DNA of 64,000 bases from Zygnema cylindricum (lineage: Eukaryota; Streptophyta; Zygnematophyceae; Zygnematales; Zygnemataceae). The translations under genes and the position numbers were made by a program. Positions 22,857-34,000 of this stretch are shown in pieces. Under the pieces are notes generated by a model. The model was not told the origin of the DNA. It did not search any database and saw only the letters and a program-made list of their open reading frames with translations. Each line of letters begins with the position of its first letter. Within the stretch, counting starts at the first letter, position 1. The stretch covers positions 134,920-198,919 of the forward strand of contig JBBHKE010002847.1 in the NCBI GenBank assembly GCA_037447655.1, in the 5' to 3' direction.

Positions 22857-23537
22857 AGTTGATAACATTATATTTGCGCCCCTAAAATTTGACCCTCAAA
22901 CCTAAAATGAAATTAACAATACTATTTTTTCTTAACGTTAATTTCGGTACGGTCTACTTAGCGGCAATGACTCTACATTATTTAAAAGCCGACCAAATTC
23001 ATGTAATAATGTAATGTATACTCGTTGTTGTTCAAATCGTGCGAATTTTTCATTTTCCCCAATTTCTACGTATAATTCGTGACTTTTGAAAAAATCGCAA
23101 AAAAACGCAGAGTACTTTCTGTCCGGTAAACTGAACAGAAATTTCACGGAAATGTACGGAATTTATCGGAAATGTACGGACATTTATGAAAAGAGACATT
23201 GCACTATTACACTATTTGCGCGCGATAAGTTTGAAATATGTACGAAAGTCTTTCTTCAATTTATTTTTAAAGAAGCCGACATGAAAACGAATCTTCAACG
23301 AAGTCGCCATTAGTGACGCCACATAAATCAGTGAAACTGCCGTTCAAGCAATTGTCAAAGCAGTTACAGACCTCGACAAAATCCAATGCTTAAAAAAAAC
23401 CAATGCCTAAACACGGTTGGGTCAACCTGGATTTGAGCCTGGCACTGAATAGATTTGTAAAATTCTGTCTATCAACTGTAAGTAACCAGTTGATGGCAAA
23501 GTTCCGATACACATACGCCGTGTGATAACAATTTAAA
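22857..23537. other. Unannotated stretch with dispersed repeat
   Basis: Contains a segment around 23100-23170 (core CTGTCCGGTAAACTGAACAG) that reappears inverted at about 24237-24262 and 24359-24385 inside the neighbouring MULE. No gene is seen. Confidence 0.5.
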
Positions 23538-23546
23538 TAAAAACAA

Positions 23547-25546
23547 GGGAATTGCTAATCGCAGAGACGATTTTTGCTTCGCGCAGGTAGTTGTCATAAA
23601 TTGTACATTTGAAGTACAATTTCGTACAGCCTACGTACCTTTAAGTTTAGATTTGACGGTCATCCGTCAAACAACTTTGACTGGCGAAATGTTGTAACGA
23701 ACGTCGACCGTCATAAAAAAAAATCAATTCACACGGCCGGCGCAAGTTTACTGTAACAGAACTGCGGCAGCCACATATAAATAAAAATGGCTGCGCGCAG
23801 GTAGTTTCTCACTTCACGTGAGCGTCCACACACCGACATTTGACTTAAGCACTTAGCCGCAAAAATATAATATAATCGCGAACCGTTATAAATTATAGGA
23901 TGACGTACGACATCTAAAAACTCGCACGAAACAAAATTAACTTCATACAAAATCAAAAGTTGATTTTGTATGAAGTTGATTTTGTATGAAGCATAGTTGT
24001 TCACGGCGTTTCGTGCAAACGATTTAATCGCGACGAATTATACGTAACAAACGCATTGAACCTTTTGAAAAAATCGTTAAAATCGTTAATGAATTTTTTT
24101 CCGTACAATTCCGTACATGTAAACAAAAATAAATTTTACATATCCCGCAATTTGTACATTTTCCGTACAGTTCCCGTCTTTTTTCGTCATAGTCCGTACA
24201 ATTCTGGTACAATTCCGTACGTTTTCCGTTAAATTTCTGTTCAGTTTACCGGACAGAAAGTACTACGAAGTGCAACGTATCTTTTAGTCAAATTCCGTAC
24301 TTTTTGGGTACAAAACCGTACAGTTAATGTACATACCGTACAGTTTCCGTAAATTCTCCGTTCAGTTTACCGGACAGAAAGTACATCGCGTTTTTTTCGG
24401 ATTTATTCAAAAGTCACGAATTATACGTTTTAATCGGAAAAAAGGAAAAAATCGCGCGATTTGAACAACTATGGTATGAAGTTAATTTCGTTTCGTGCGA
24501 GTTTGAAGTTAATTTCGTTTCGTGCGAGTTTATAGATTTCGTACGTCATCCTATAATTTATAACGGTTCGCGATTAGATTATAATTTTGCGGCCAAGTGC
24601 CTAAATCAAATGTCGGTGTGTGGAGGTCACGTGAAGTGAGAAACTACCTGCGCGCAGCCATTTTTATTTATATGTGGCTGCCGCAGTTCTGTTACAGTAA
24701 CTTGCGCCGGCCGTGTGAATTGTTTTTTTTTTTATGACGGTCGACGTTCGCAACCGGGACACTTTTTTAACCGTCGTTACAAAATTTCGCCAGTCAAAGT
24801 TGTTTGACGGATTGACCGTCAAATCTAAACTTAAAGGTACGTAGCTTGTACGAAAATGCACTTCAAATGTACAATTTCTGACAACTACACCGCGAATCGT
24901 AATTAGAGTAATGAAAAAATTAGAGTAAAAAAACAAAAAAAAACAATTAGAGTAATGAACTCTAATTTATGTGATAGAATTTTTTCACAGTCGAAGTTTA
25001 CTCTAATTTATTTAAGTACTCTATATTGGGTTATGTCGGCAATAAATATCCGCGTTGAAACTATAAACACTAAATTACGTAAACGTACAAAATCTGTCAG
25101 TCCGTATAGTTTTGACGTCATTATGACGCTAGCATTATTTGTCGCTCTGAATGTCAGTTAATGTTCACACTGACGACGATGCTGTCGACGGACGAGAGTT
25201 ATGCGAACGGCTTTTTTTCGATGTGATTGATTTTTCGTTTAGTCCGATTTCACGTGCGAGCGCGATTGTATTAAATCATTATTTGTACCTTTTTACTTAA
25301 AAAAGTACAGTTTTGCACGGTCGAACGTCGTCCGTACTCCACACTATTTTAAACGAACCTATATTACAATTCTGTTACGCTAATTAAACTTACCTAAATT
25401 AGAATAATGAAAAAATTAGAATCGTTTACTCTATCTTATGTCATAGAGTCGAAATTTCGAGCGACCGAATTAGAGTAATTTACTCTAATTACGATTCGCG
25501 GTGTACCTGCGCGAAGCAAAAATAGTCTCTGCAATTAGCAATTCCC
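23547..25546. mobile_element. Foldback Mutator-like element (2.0 kb)
   Basis: Flanked by the perfect 9-bp direct repeat TAAAAACAA (23538-23546 and 25547-25555), diagnostic of Mutator-like elements. The ends are long inverted repeats starting GGGAATTGCTAATCGCAGAG and running for more than 300 bp, through CTGCGCGCAG and the segment rich in GTCGACGTTCG. The inner part is also inverted (GAAGTTAATTTCGTTTCGTG-type segments near 23930-24000 and 24475-24535). No transposase is seen. The right arm is split by the MITE at 24888-25503. A related copy is at about 39912-43425. Confidence 0.9.
24888..25503. mobile_element. Stowaway-like MITE, copy 4, nested in MULE arm
   Basis: TA-flanked, 616 bp, ends CACCGCGAATCGTAATTAGAG / CTCTAATTACGATTCGCGGTG. 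It splits the MULE right arm between GACAACTA and the terminal CTGCGCGAAGC. The interior carries extra inverted AATTAGAGTAA motifs. Confidence 0.85.
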
Positions 25547-25973
25547 TAAAAACAATTGTTTACCGCTCATTTAACGGGAAACATACAAACTGCGGTCAGG
25601 TACATGTAAAATTCATTTTTTTTAACATGTACGCAATAGTACGGATACAAATTCATTATCGATTTTATCATTTTTTCCAAATCGTTCAATGCATTACTTA
25701 CATATAATTCGCGTGTTTGAATCTTGCGTAAAATGCAATCAGAATAACTATGTGTACAATGTAAATGAATCGTTTTGTACTAAATTTATCGTTATCTCGT
25801 ACAATCGTACAGGAAGAGTGATTAAAAAAGGCGTCGACACTCGAAAGTGAGTGCGTCCACACATAAAAAGTGCACTCGGATTTGATTTCTAGTGATAAAG
25901 ACGGAGGAAAATCACGCAAACGTGTTCTCACATGTTCAAACGTCGACTATGTGAACGCAGGCTATACTGGCTA

Positions 25974-26124
25974 CACTATGGGAAAACTTTACCCAAAATA
26001 GAGTTATGCATAAATTAGAGTTAATTTTTGGTTGGCGTTAAGCCCTTCAACCCAATATAGAATTAATACCACTAATTGTTTCTCTACCCTAATAATTTAT
26101 GTACACTATAAGCGATTCACGGTG
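25974..26124. mobile_element. Stowaway-like MITE, copy 5 (divergent)
   Basis: TA-flanked, 151 bp. The right end CGATTCACGGTG is typical and the left end CACTATGGG is divergent. Boundaries are less certain than for the other copies. Confidence 0.5.
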
Positions 26125-27269
26125 TACCTCGATGTCTTCGGGGCTTATGATTTCGGATCCCTTCGTCTTCGTTTATACACTGTCGTCGTGCGATTTTTGG
26201 TGTAGGACGCCCTTCGCCTCCTTTGTCCCACATTTAAGACCCATGTGGTCGTTTCTCCTTGACACCTTCTCCTCATGTATCTATGTGGGTTCTTATTTTA
26301 CCACCTCTGGAGGCGCTAATGTACGTACCGTTCATTTTTGTTGAGTTGGTAAAATTTCTTGGGCAATTTGAGCACTCCATCCATAAACTCCTGCTCCACC
26401 ATCTTCTGCTACAAATGAGGTTTTTCGAATGCTTCATCTAATAACCCCTATCCCTTCTTCCCCTTCAATCCATCCCTTTGAAGCTTCCCAAGACACATGC
26501 AATGTCTATATGGAAGCTTTCATTACTTCCCCCCAACTCTTAACTAGTGAACCTTCTCTTACGGTTTGTTTCGTGATACTTTTCTTGCTTAAACGAGGAG
26601 TTAGGGTGGTTGATGTTTTTTTCAGAAGTTCGTCTTTTATCGTCACTCGAAATTTACCACCCATGATTTGCAATCGCCTTATGGTGTCTCGTCTACGAAC
26701 TGTTATCGAACTAATGGAATTTGCACCATTGCCGTAGGCAACATTTAATGTTTTTTGCTTGGCTTATGCCAATTGCAAACAACACCAACACGGGCTCGAT
26801 TTCGTGAAGAAATTGTCCACGACATTCAAGCATTGCTTGATCTCCATCGAAGCTCGTTGGACCTCCAAGGTGACCCTCTTCGAGGACCTTTGTTTGCCTT
26901 GACTCATTACCTAGCCCAACGACCTTCTTCTTTATCTTTCCCTTATTACCACTTCCCTTTCTTGTGTTGGCCTACAATCTTTCCAAAGTTCACCTCGTGA
27001 AACTGATCCTTTTTTTAAATCATTGAAGTGTGTTGCCTGGTTCCCTTTCAATCTCCTTTATTGTTTCACTCCTAATCCCGGTTTCTAAACTCGCACCCAA
27101 TGCGAAGGCATTCATGTATTAGGGTGCCCATTGGGTTAGAGTTATTTATGACATTATTTACTAACACTACTCTTTGCAGTGTTTCACCTTTTGTGGACGG
27201 CCTCCCTAAGCTTTTTGATCCTTCACTTGTTTTTGCCTTTCGGATGAGGTGTTTCGTCTATGTCCCTCC

Positions 27270-28512
27270 TGTTGAAATTTAAGTATTTTCTAGGTCTGTA
27301 TTTTTTCTATCTGTTTGAGAGATACTATTAAAAGGTTTCTCAAAGTTACCTGGTGCATGGAAATACTACTATCTCTATATACTTGTTGTAGTCATTGAGA
27401 GACAGAAGAAACTCCATGTCTACCCACAGATTATGGAGACAGGCAGGAGGTTGAGAGGATAGTCTGCCAAAAGTTTGAATGTACATACCGGACTTGAACT
27501 TGACTCTATGGTCCTATTTATACATGTAGATCGGCAGACAGTGATATACAGTTTGAAGTTTATATAAATACATACAATGCAACGAGAGAAAGAGCGAGGA
27601 ATGAATACTTTAACTGAAATATGACACTAGTAGGATTAGAACCTAGGTTTACGTATTATAATGACATTCGCCTTCTCCACTAAGGCGTTGACGAAACGAC
27701 ACATATAAAGAGTTTGAAAAATATTTAAACGTAGTACAAATCTACATACTCTATTTCACGGATTACGAAACGAAACGACGTCGAGTTTTAATGGATGCGA
27801 TTAATTGTGGATTTCAGATCGGGCGGCGTACAGTGGAGCCGAAGCACCGGAGTGGACATTTGGCGGTTTGCAAGCTAATGTCAACGGAAGACACGTGGCG
27901 GGTTATGATTGGAAAGCGGATATTACGCGGGGAGCAACTACAGCTCAGGAACTGACACGCGTCAACGGAGCGGCCATGCCGTGCTATGGCCATACAAGAA
28001 GTACAGCCGCACCTGTACCTTCTTGTACCTTACAGTCCTTTGATTAGCTAGAAACACTACTGTAGTAGTAGGTTGAGAGAGGGAGCTTAGGACTTAGAAA
28101 AATTAAGGTAGCCGCCTCTCTCCCAGAGGGCATCTGTATTTATAGGCCATCTTTGGCCAGGCATAACTTAATGCTCAAGGGAGCAAATTTAGTGATTCTT
28201 TTTGCTGCGAACTTAAGGGAGTCTAGGCTACACAAGGGTGTAGTCGGTCAGAGTGTTTGCCTGCCAGGGTGGCAGTATTTTTAAGGGAAAGTCAAAGTGG
28301 GGAATGTTGTCCACAACACATGTTCAAGTTTTGCATTATGTGGTGGAACTGAGCACACACAAAGTCTTCTTTCACGGGGGTGGAGTTGTATTGGGGTTCT
28401 GATTGTCAGGGTGTCAGTCATTTGGGTTTCTATCAACTTGGAGTCGGCACTATCTAGATAAGCTTCTTTGGATCTGCGATTTCTGTGGGGGAATGGAGCC
28501 CATGGAATTACA
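27270..28512 (+). repeat. Solo LTR of Copia family B
   Basis: TGTTGAAATT...GGAATTACA, 1,243 bp, flanked by the 5-bp duplication CCTCC (27265-27269 and 28513-28517). It contains a tRNA-like module (minus, about 27629-27700), a GTAC palindrome (27992-28029), a TATA box (TATTTATA, about 28137-28144) and, near its end, an ATG (28493) that in full elements starts Gag. It arose by LTR-LTR recombination inside the non-LTR fragment. Confidence 0.9.
27629..27700 (-). other. tRNA-like module in family B LTR (antisense)
   Basis: The minus strand gives a D-arm GCCTT-AGTGGAG-AAGGC and a T-arm TAGG-TTCTAAT-CCTA about 30 nt later, matching pol III A and B boxes. The acceptor stem is not paired. The same D-arm (CCTT-AGTGGRT-AAGG) occurs at 55154-55218 (+) and 62092-62155 (-), always antisense to the LTR. 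Confidence 0.5.
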
Positions 28513-29735
28513 CCTCCTAACTTACTTGCACCTCCCCTCGCTGATTGAGCCTCGTGGGCTTTGGACGGGAATGTGGCCCTACATCTTGTGTAAATGTATC
28601 CCTTCCATCCTTGTAAAGGGGTTTTGGTTTTTATTCGTACAGCCTGTGTGGCACCTATCGCCTACTTAAGGAGTTGGTGCCTTATTACTTCCACTCTCAC
28701 TTCTCTTCCCAGTCGGGGATATTTTTGTTCCTCCTCCTACCGTCCACCGTGTTTCGCACGTTGTTTCCCTTTTTGGTGGTCTATTTAGTTGTTCATCTCT
28801 TCCTTTGGTGCACATCCGTGTTCTCTCCACCTCATCACGGAGCCTATTACGCGCCTCTAGACCTTAATACATGTGAAGGTTGTCGCTACTAGTTGCTAAG
28901 AGCTTCTCAAGGCGCTTCCCTCTAATTTTGCGCTTGCCCGATTTCTCTACGTCGGAGGCCTTTCATTCCTTTCACTCAGGCTATGTACTACACCCATTTT
29001 GTCGTGTCTTCGTTACATGCCACCTCAATTCACCATTGCCTTCAATTTTCGGCTTGGCGGCCTTCATCCATTCTTGCACAACTCTATCGTTTGCCTGTGC
29101 GCCTCTGCTCTCAACCTTGATAATGGCGATTTGCTCGATTGTTTCCCTTTGGGGGGAGCTGCTTTAAGCACACAACATTGTTTGCGACACTACTGTATTT
29201 CTGCTTCTGAAGAGTGTTTTTCTGTTTGTTGGCAGGCTGGCATATTATTCGTCGATTTATTGATATTGTTTGCCCGATGGTGCCAATCATACCTTTAGAG
29301 ACATTGTATTGGCGAACCCTGTCACTTTTTATCTTTGAAGAATTAGTATGTTGGAGTTCCATGTGTGGTGCTAAGAGGAAGGAGCGTGATTTTGCCCGTC
29401 TTTTGTGGACGACTTTACTCCAAAAGCGGTCTAGAATTTCAGTTTTTTCTGCGCTGGTTTGGATGACTTCCTTTGTACTTGTGGTGGACGATTTTTCGAG
29501 AGGAGGGGCATTTTAAACCATCCCCCGTCTGCCCTCACATATTTTTATGGTCAACGCTTTTATGTGGCCTTTCTTTGGCTTTACAACATGTGCAAGCTTC
29601 CATTCTTCTTCAGTAAGCAGCTGCATTTATGGACCATTGACGGTTCCGGATCTCTCTCAGCTTGCTCCCTTGAGTTGTGGGATTTTCAAGGGTTGTGGGA
29701 TTTTCAAGGCCTCTTTTAGGGGTTTCTGATATCAT

Positions 29736-31069
29736 GGTAAATATCTTCAGTGTAATCACCCTATCAGCTTCTTTGAGTAAATTATCACCTGATGGCTACA
29801 CGTCTATGCCATCATGAGTTACAGAAAATGCTGTCTCAAAATAAGTCAAATACAGACAAATATTTTCAATCTACACTTAGCAGAATTGGACGGAACTACA
29901 GTGATTCCAAAATATGTGAGGAACAAGGATCCAGTAGAGGGTTCCATGTTACCGTTTATCGTCCATATTTGATTCAAGAGAAGCAGATTTCATCATATAT
30001 TACAAGAAACAGTACTGCAAGTTATATTCAGGAAGCTGCCTTCTGGACATTTGGCTTAATAGTAATCACAAATTTTGCCGATGGAAAGGTACAATTTTGA
30101 TCATACATATTTCTGACTAAAAGTGGCAGAGCACTACAAAGGTGTAAAGAATATAAAGTACAACATATAAATAAATATAAACATTTTTTTTTGCTGCGAA
30201 CTTGAGTGCAGGCAGAAAGTAAAATACAAAACGAAATTGAGAAAAGTACTCAGCCATCATAGGACTGCCTTAAAGGAAAAATGAAGACGTATCTTAGTTC
30301 TAAATAACTTCTTCATCGGAGGTTGTGTAACTTGAACTTAGCAATAACGGGTCCTTCTTTTGGGCTCGAATATATTAGTTCTTGGCAACCAGGAACATAC
30401 AGAAAGCAAGAGTACAGGGCAGACAGCGACAAGATATCCTGTCAATTGTCTAAAACCGTACTATTTTGAAGTATTGATAAAAAAACTATCTATAATTCTA
30501 AGCAAACAAACCAAAAACTTCCCTTTCCCCTTTCCCTCCCCTTCCTCCTCTCCTCTTTGCTTGGTGAATAGAGAAACTAACAAGGTGGAGTCAGGATACA
30601 AGATAAAAATAAATAAAAAATAAAACCCTATCCTTATCCCTCTCTCTGCCCCTCTCCTTCTCCTTCCCCGTCCCCTCTCCCTGTCTTTCCTCCTCCCGTC
30701 CCCCCTGTTCCCCCCCCCCTCTCCTCTTTGCTCGGTGAGTACAGAAAATAATAACCGGGTGGATTTGGAGGACAAAATAAAAATTTGAAAAAAATAGAAC
30801 AGATGAAAAACAAAAATGCATATAAGAAAGCTCCAGAGGCAGAAAAAAAAGAAATAAACTGATCCAAGTCAAATCTTACAGTCATTTGCCATGACCGGTT
30901 CTACCACCCCAGATGAGACAAAAATGAGGTTATCGAGGGAATATGTCCCCAAATCATCAAAAAATTGTACAGAATCTAAGCTACTGTCATAGTTACCGTA
31001 GATATTCTACAACTGAAACCCACTAAGTACAAATTCTTTTGGAAAGATAATCGATATCACAATCGGTAA
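29736..31069. other. Intergenic stretch downstream of CSN7
   Basis: No recognised gene. A 102-codon plus-strand ORF at 29792-30100 has balanced composition but no family I know. CT-rich low-complexity tracts occupy about 30500-30725. Confidence 0.4.
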
Positions 31070-34000
31070 TCATCGCCTCCTGCAAGAAAAACAAAATAAG
31101 GGGAAGAAAGAAAGAGAAACACAGAAAAAAGGAAAGAAATTCTCTCATGTAAAAATTTCCACTTTCGTGTATGTTTCTCAGGTTTTGAAGATGTCGAACG
31201 GTCATTACGATTACAACAGTTTTAACATGAGAAGATCGTTAAATTGATACAGAACCCATTGACATTTTATGGAATTGTGCTCCAAAAATTATATGAATAA
31301 TAAAAACAGAGCCCAAAAATAAGACGAATTCCAATAGTCCAAAATTGGAAGAAGGCAACAAAGACGCAGAGAGACAAAGAGAAGAGATGAAAGACACAGT
31401 GACAAAGAAACGGAGAGATAGAGGGACAGAGAGAGACAGAGTGACAGAGAGACATAGAGAAAGACAGAGGGAGAGAGATGCTAAACAGAACTGTCATTTA
31501 GAGTCGAAGAAATAGAGAGGCAGAGAGAGAGATAAAAATATAGACAGGGGAAGAGAGATACGGCATGGAAAAATCACTAGGAGTCCGAGGGATAGACAGA
31601 CCAAGGGAGAAATAGGAAGACAGAGAGACACAGAGGGAGAGATACTAAACGGAATTCCCGAATGACAAAGGCACAAAGTTCAAACCTGAGCAAGCTCATC
31701 CCCATCTATATAACAAGTTTTCACTTCCAATTCCAATCCGTACTCTCCCTCATTCAGTGGTATGAGAAGAGCCTGCCATAGTTGACAGTCAGTAGAATTA
31801 TTAATCTATAAAAATTGCAAATCTATTTACTTACATGCCACCGTTTTTCTTATCTCAACTTTCAAACCACCTCCTCCACTCTTTTTTGCTCTCCCTCTCT
31901 CGCCCTACCTCTCTGTTATGTGAAAAGGACATCCAAGACAAGAGGAAGGTAAATTGAGCATGAAGGTTTGGAACTTGTCACCTATGTCAGAATTTTGGAT
32001 CAATTTAATATATAGAAGGTTTTTCGAGGGGAGAAAGACAAAAATAGAAGAACGTTTGATTAAACAAACTGCAAAAAAGTTGAGTCATAAAGGCAGGACA
32101 AAATGCCACCAGTTAATATGAAGTTTACGGCAAAAAGTAATTATAGTAATAACCCTAAAATAATGAGTAACAAGTGGGACCATTGTCGTATCATTTCCAG
32201 AAATATAATGCTAACAGCGATTCACAGTGTACCGCGGCATTTTGTCCTTTCTCTCCGTCTTTCAACCAAGCTGTTATACCCTGGTTTTGTAAACCCAAAT
32301 GATACTCACCTTTTAGGTCTACTGCGATCTCCATCCTCCACATAGTCCATACTTGTTCCTCCATCTCCGTACATCAAATCCTGGTGCCCTCGCAAATCCA
32401 TTTCCGTCTGCAAAAACCCCATAAAAGAAGGAAAATAATGATTCTTAAGAATGTACTATTTTTAGTTACAATTATTAGTTATTCTTATTACAACGAACGC
32501 CAATCATCTGTCTGCAAAAACCCGACCAAAAACAGGCAATTCCTGAATATGTACAAAAAGCGGCAAAAACTACTAGGAGCAGAGACGAAGGCCAGATGCA
32601 GGTGCTACAACTCTCATACTGAAAAATAAAACATGCCAATACTATATTGTCGTTTTCAGAGTCCCCAAAATCATTGTAAAAGAGAAAAAACTCCTAATAA
32701 AAGCAAATGAACAGTGGATTCTTCTGTGCTTAGTCTGAAAAACAGCAAATCTACTTGTTGCAATGATAAGACAAAAGAAAACTAAACATTCTTGATAAAG
32801 CGACTTGTTTCTCTGGTTTAATTTAAGCGACGAACTGAAAAGGCTAACTAAATTCAAATAAAATTCTGTAAGACAATCTACTCCAAAACAAAGAATAACA
32901 TATAGCTCTAAAGCAGACTACACCCAAGGGGAAAACGAAGAAAAAAAAGGGGGATTCTATGAAAAATTAAAAGCCATACCTGTATGGACTTCCTTATGTC
33001 GTTTGCCTTATCCTCTACCTGTTTTTTATGCTCCAAATGAACTTTACTTTGGCTGTCTGCCCATTTTATCTTCTCCTGTATCGACAGCAAAAGGCTCTCT
33101 GCACTTCCCTGCCTGGAAAACAGCCCAAAATTTGAAAAAAGAAGCCACACCAAACTTTAGCAATAAACCGAACACAAAAGCAAAACTGTAGCTGTATTAC
33201 GAGTTTCTTTTCTGACAACAACAAAAAAAACAAAACTGTAGATGTTTTAACAATTCTCTTCTGACAACAAAAAAAAAAAAAAAACAATACTGTCACTGTT
33301 TTAACAGTTTTTTTCTGACAACAAAAAAAAAAAAAAAAAACTGTAGCTGTAGCTGTTTTAGCATTTGTTTTCTGCCAAAAACCCAAATAATAAAATAAAA
33401 AAGAACTGTAGTTGTTTTAACATAATTTTTCTGACAGCAATCCAAATAAAAAAAAGCAAAATTGTAGTTGTTTTCACATCTGACGACAATCCAAAAAAAA
33501 AAGCAACACTTTGGTTGATATGCCGGTTTTTTCTCTGACAGCAACCCAATTAAATTAAAAGAGCAAACCTGTAAAATAAAAAAGCAAAACTGCTGTTCTA
33601 ATGCTTTCTTTGTGACAGCAATAGTAGATTCACTGTAACTAAAAAAAAAGAAACGGGTTAACATCAAAACCAAGTTGTCACAAATGCGATAATTAGTCAA
33701 AATAAGAAGAATCTTTAGGAAAAACACCTGTTATTGGTGGATCAATTTTCTTCATTGAAGATGAGTTCACAAGCAATAATCTCCCTGTTTTGTGTACTTT
33801 GTTTAACTTCCAGATATGGATTAATTCAAATAAATGGTAAAGACCAGGTCAACCTGGATATGAACTAAAGCATCATTATAACTTACACCAAAACAAAGGT
33901 TTTTAAAACTCTAAATATTTTAGCACAGAGACATAATTTATCAATCTCAGTCAACAGCTTACTACCTAATGAAAACGCAAAATCAGGCAAAGAATCCAAT

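Larger units (their letters stand above)
26330..29735 (+). pseudogene. Decayed RLE-type non-LTR retrotransposon, copy 3, split by a solo LTR
   Basis: Plus-strand frames match the element at 13482-16841 in order: the pre-RT segment, the PPMICNRL region of the RT, the GDPLRGPLFALTHY segment, then after the solo LTR the post-RT and endonuclease regions. There are many stops and frame changes. The RT part ends at the LTR edge at 27269 and continues after the duplication at 28513-28517. Boundaries are approximate; the left limit could extend toward 26130. Confidence 0.75.

Noticed and set aside
23938..23985. CRISPR-like or direct-repeat array (TTGATTTTGTATGAAG repeats)
   Set aside because: Only a few units, part of the MULE inner inverted repeat in a eukaryotic genome.
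29792..30100. 102-codon plus-strand ORF
   Set aside because: Composition is plausible, but there is no recognisable motif or partner exon; left as a note in the intergenic entry.
32208..32229. Full MITE ending here
   Set aside because: No matching left end was found, so only a lone end is reported.
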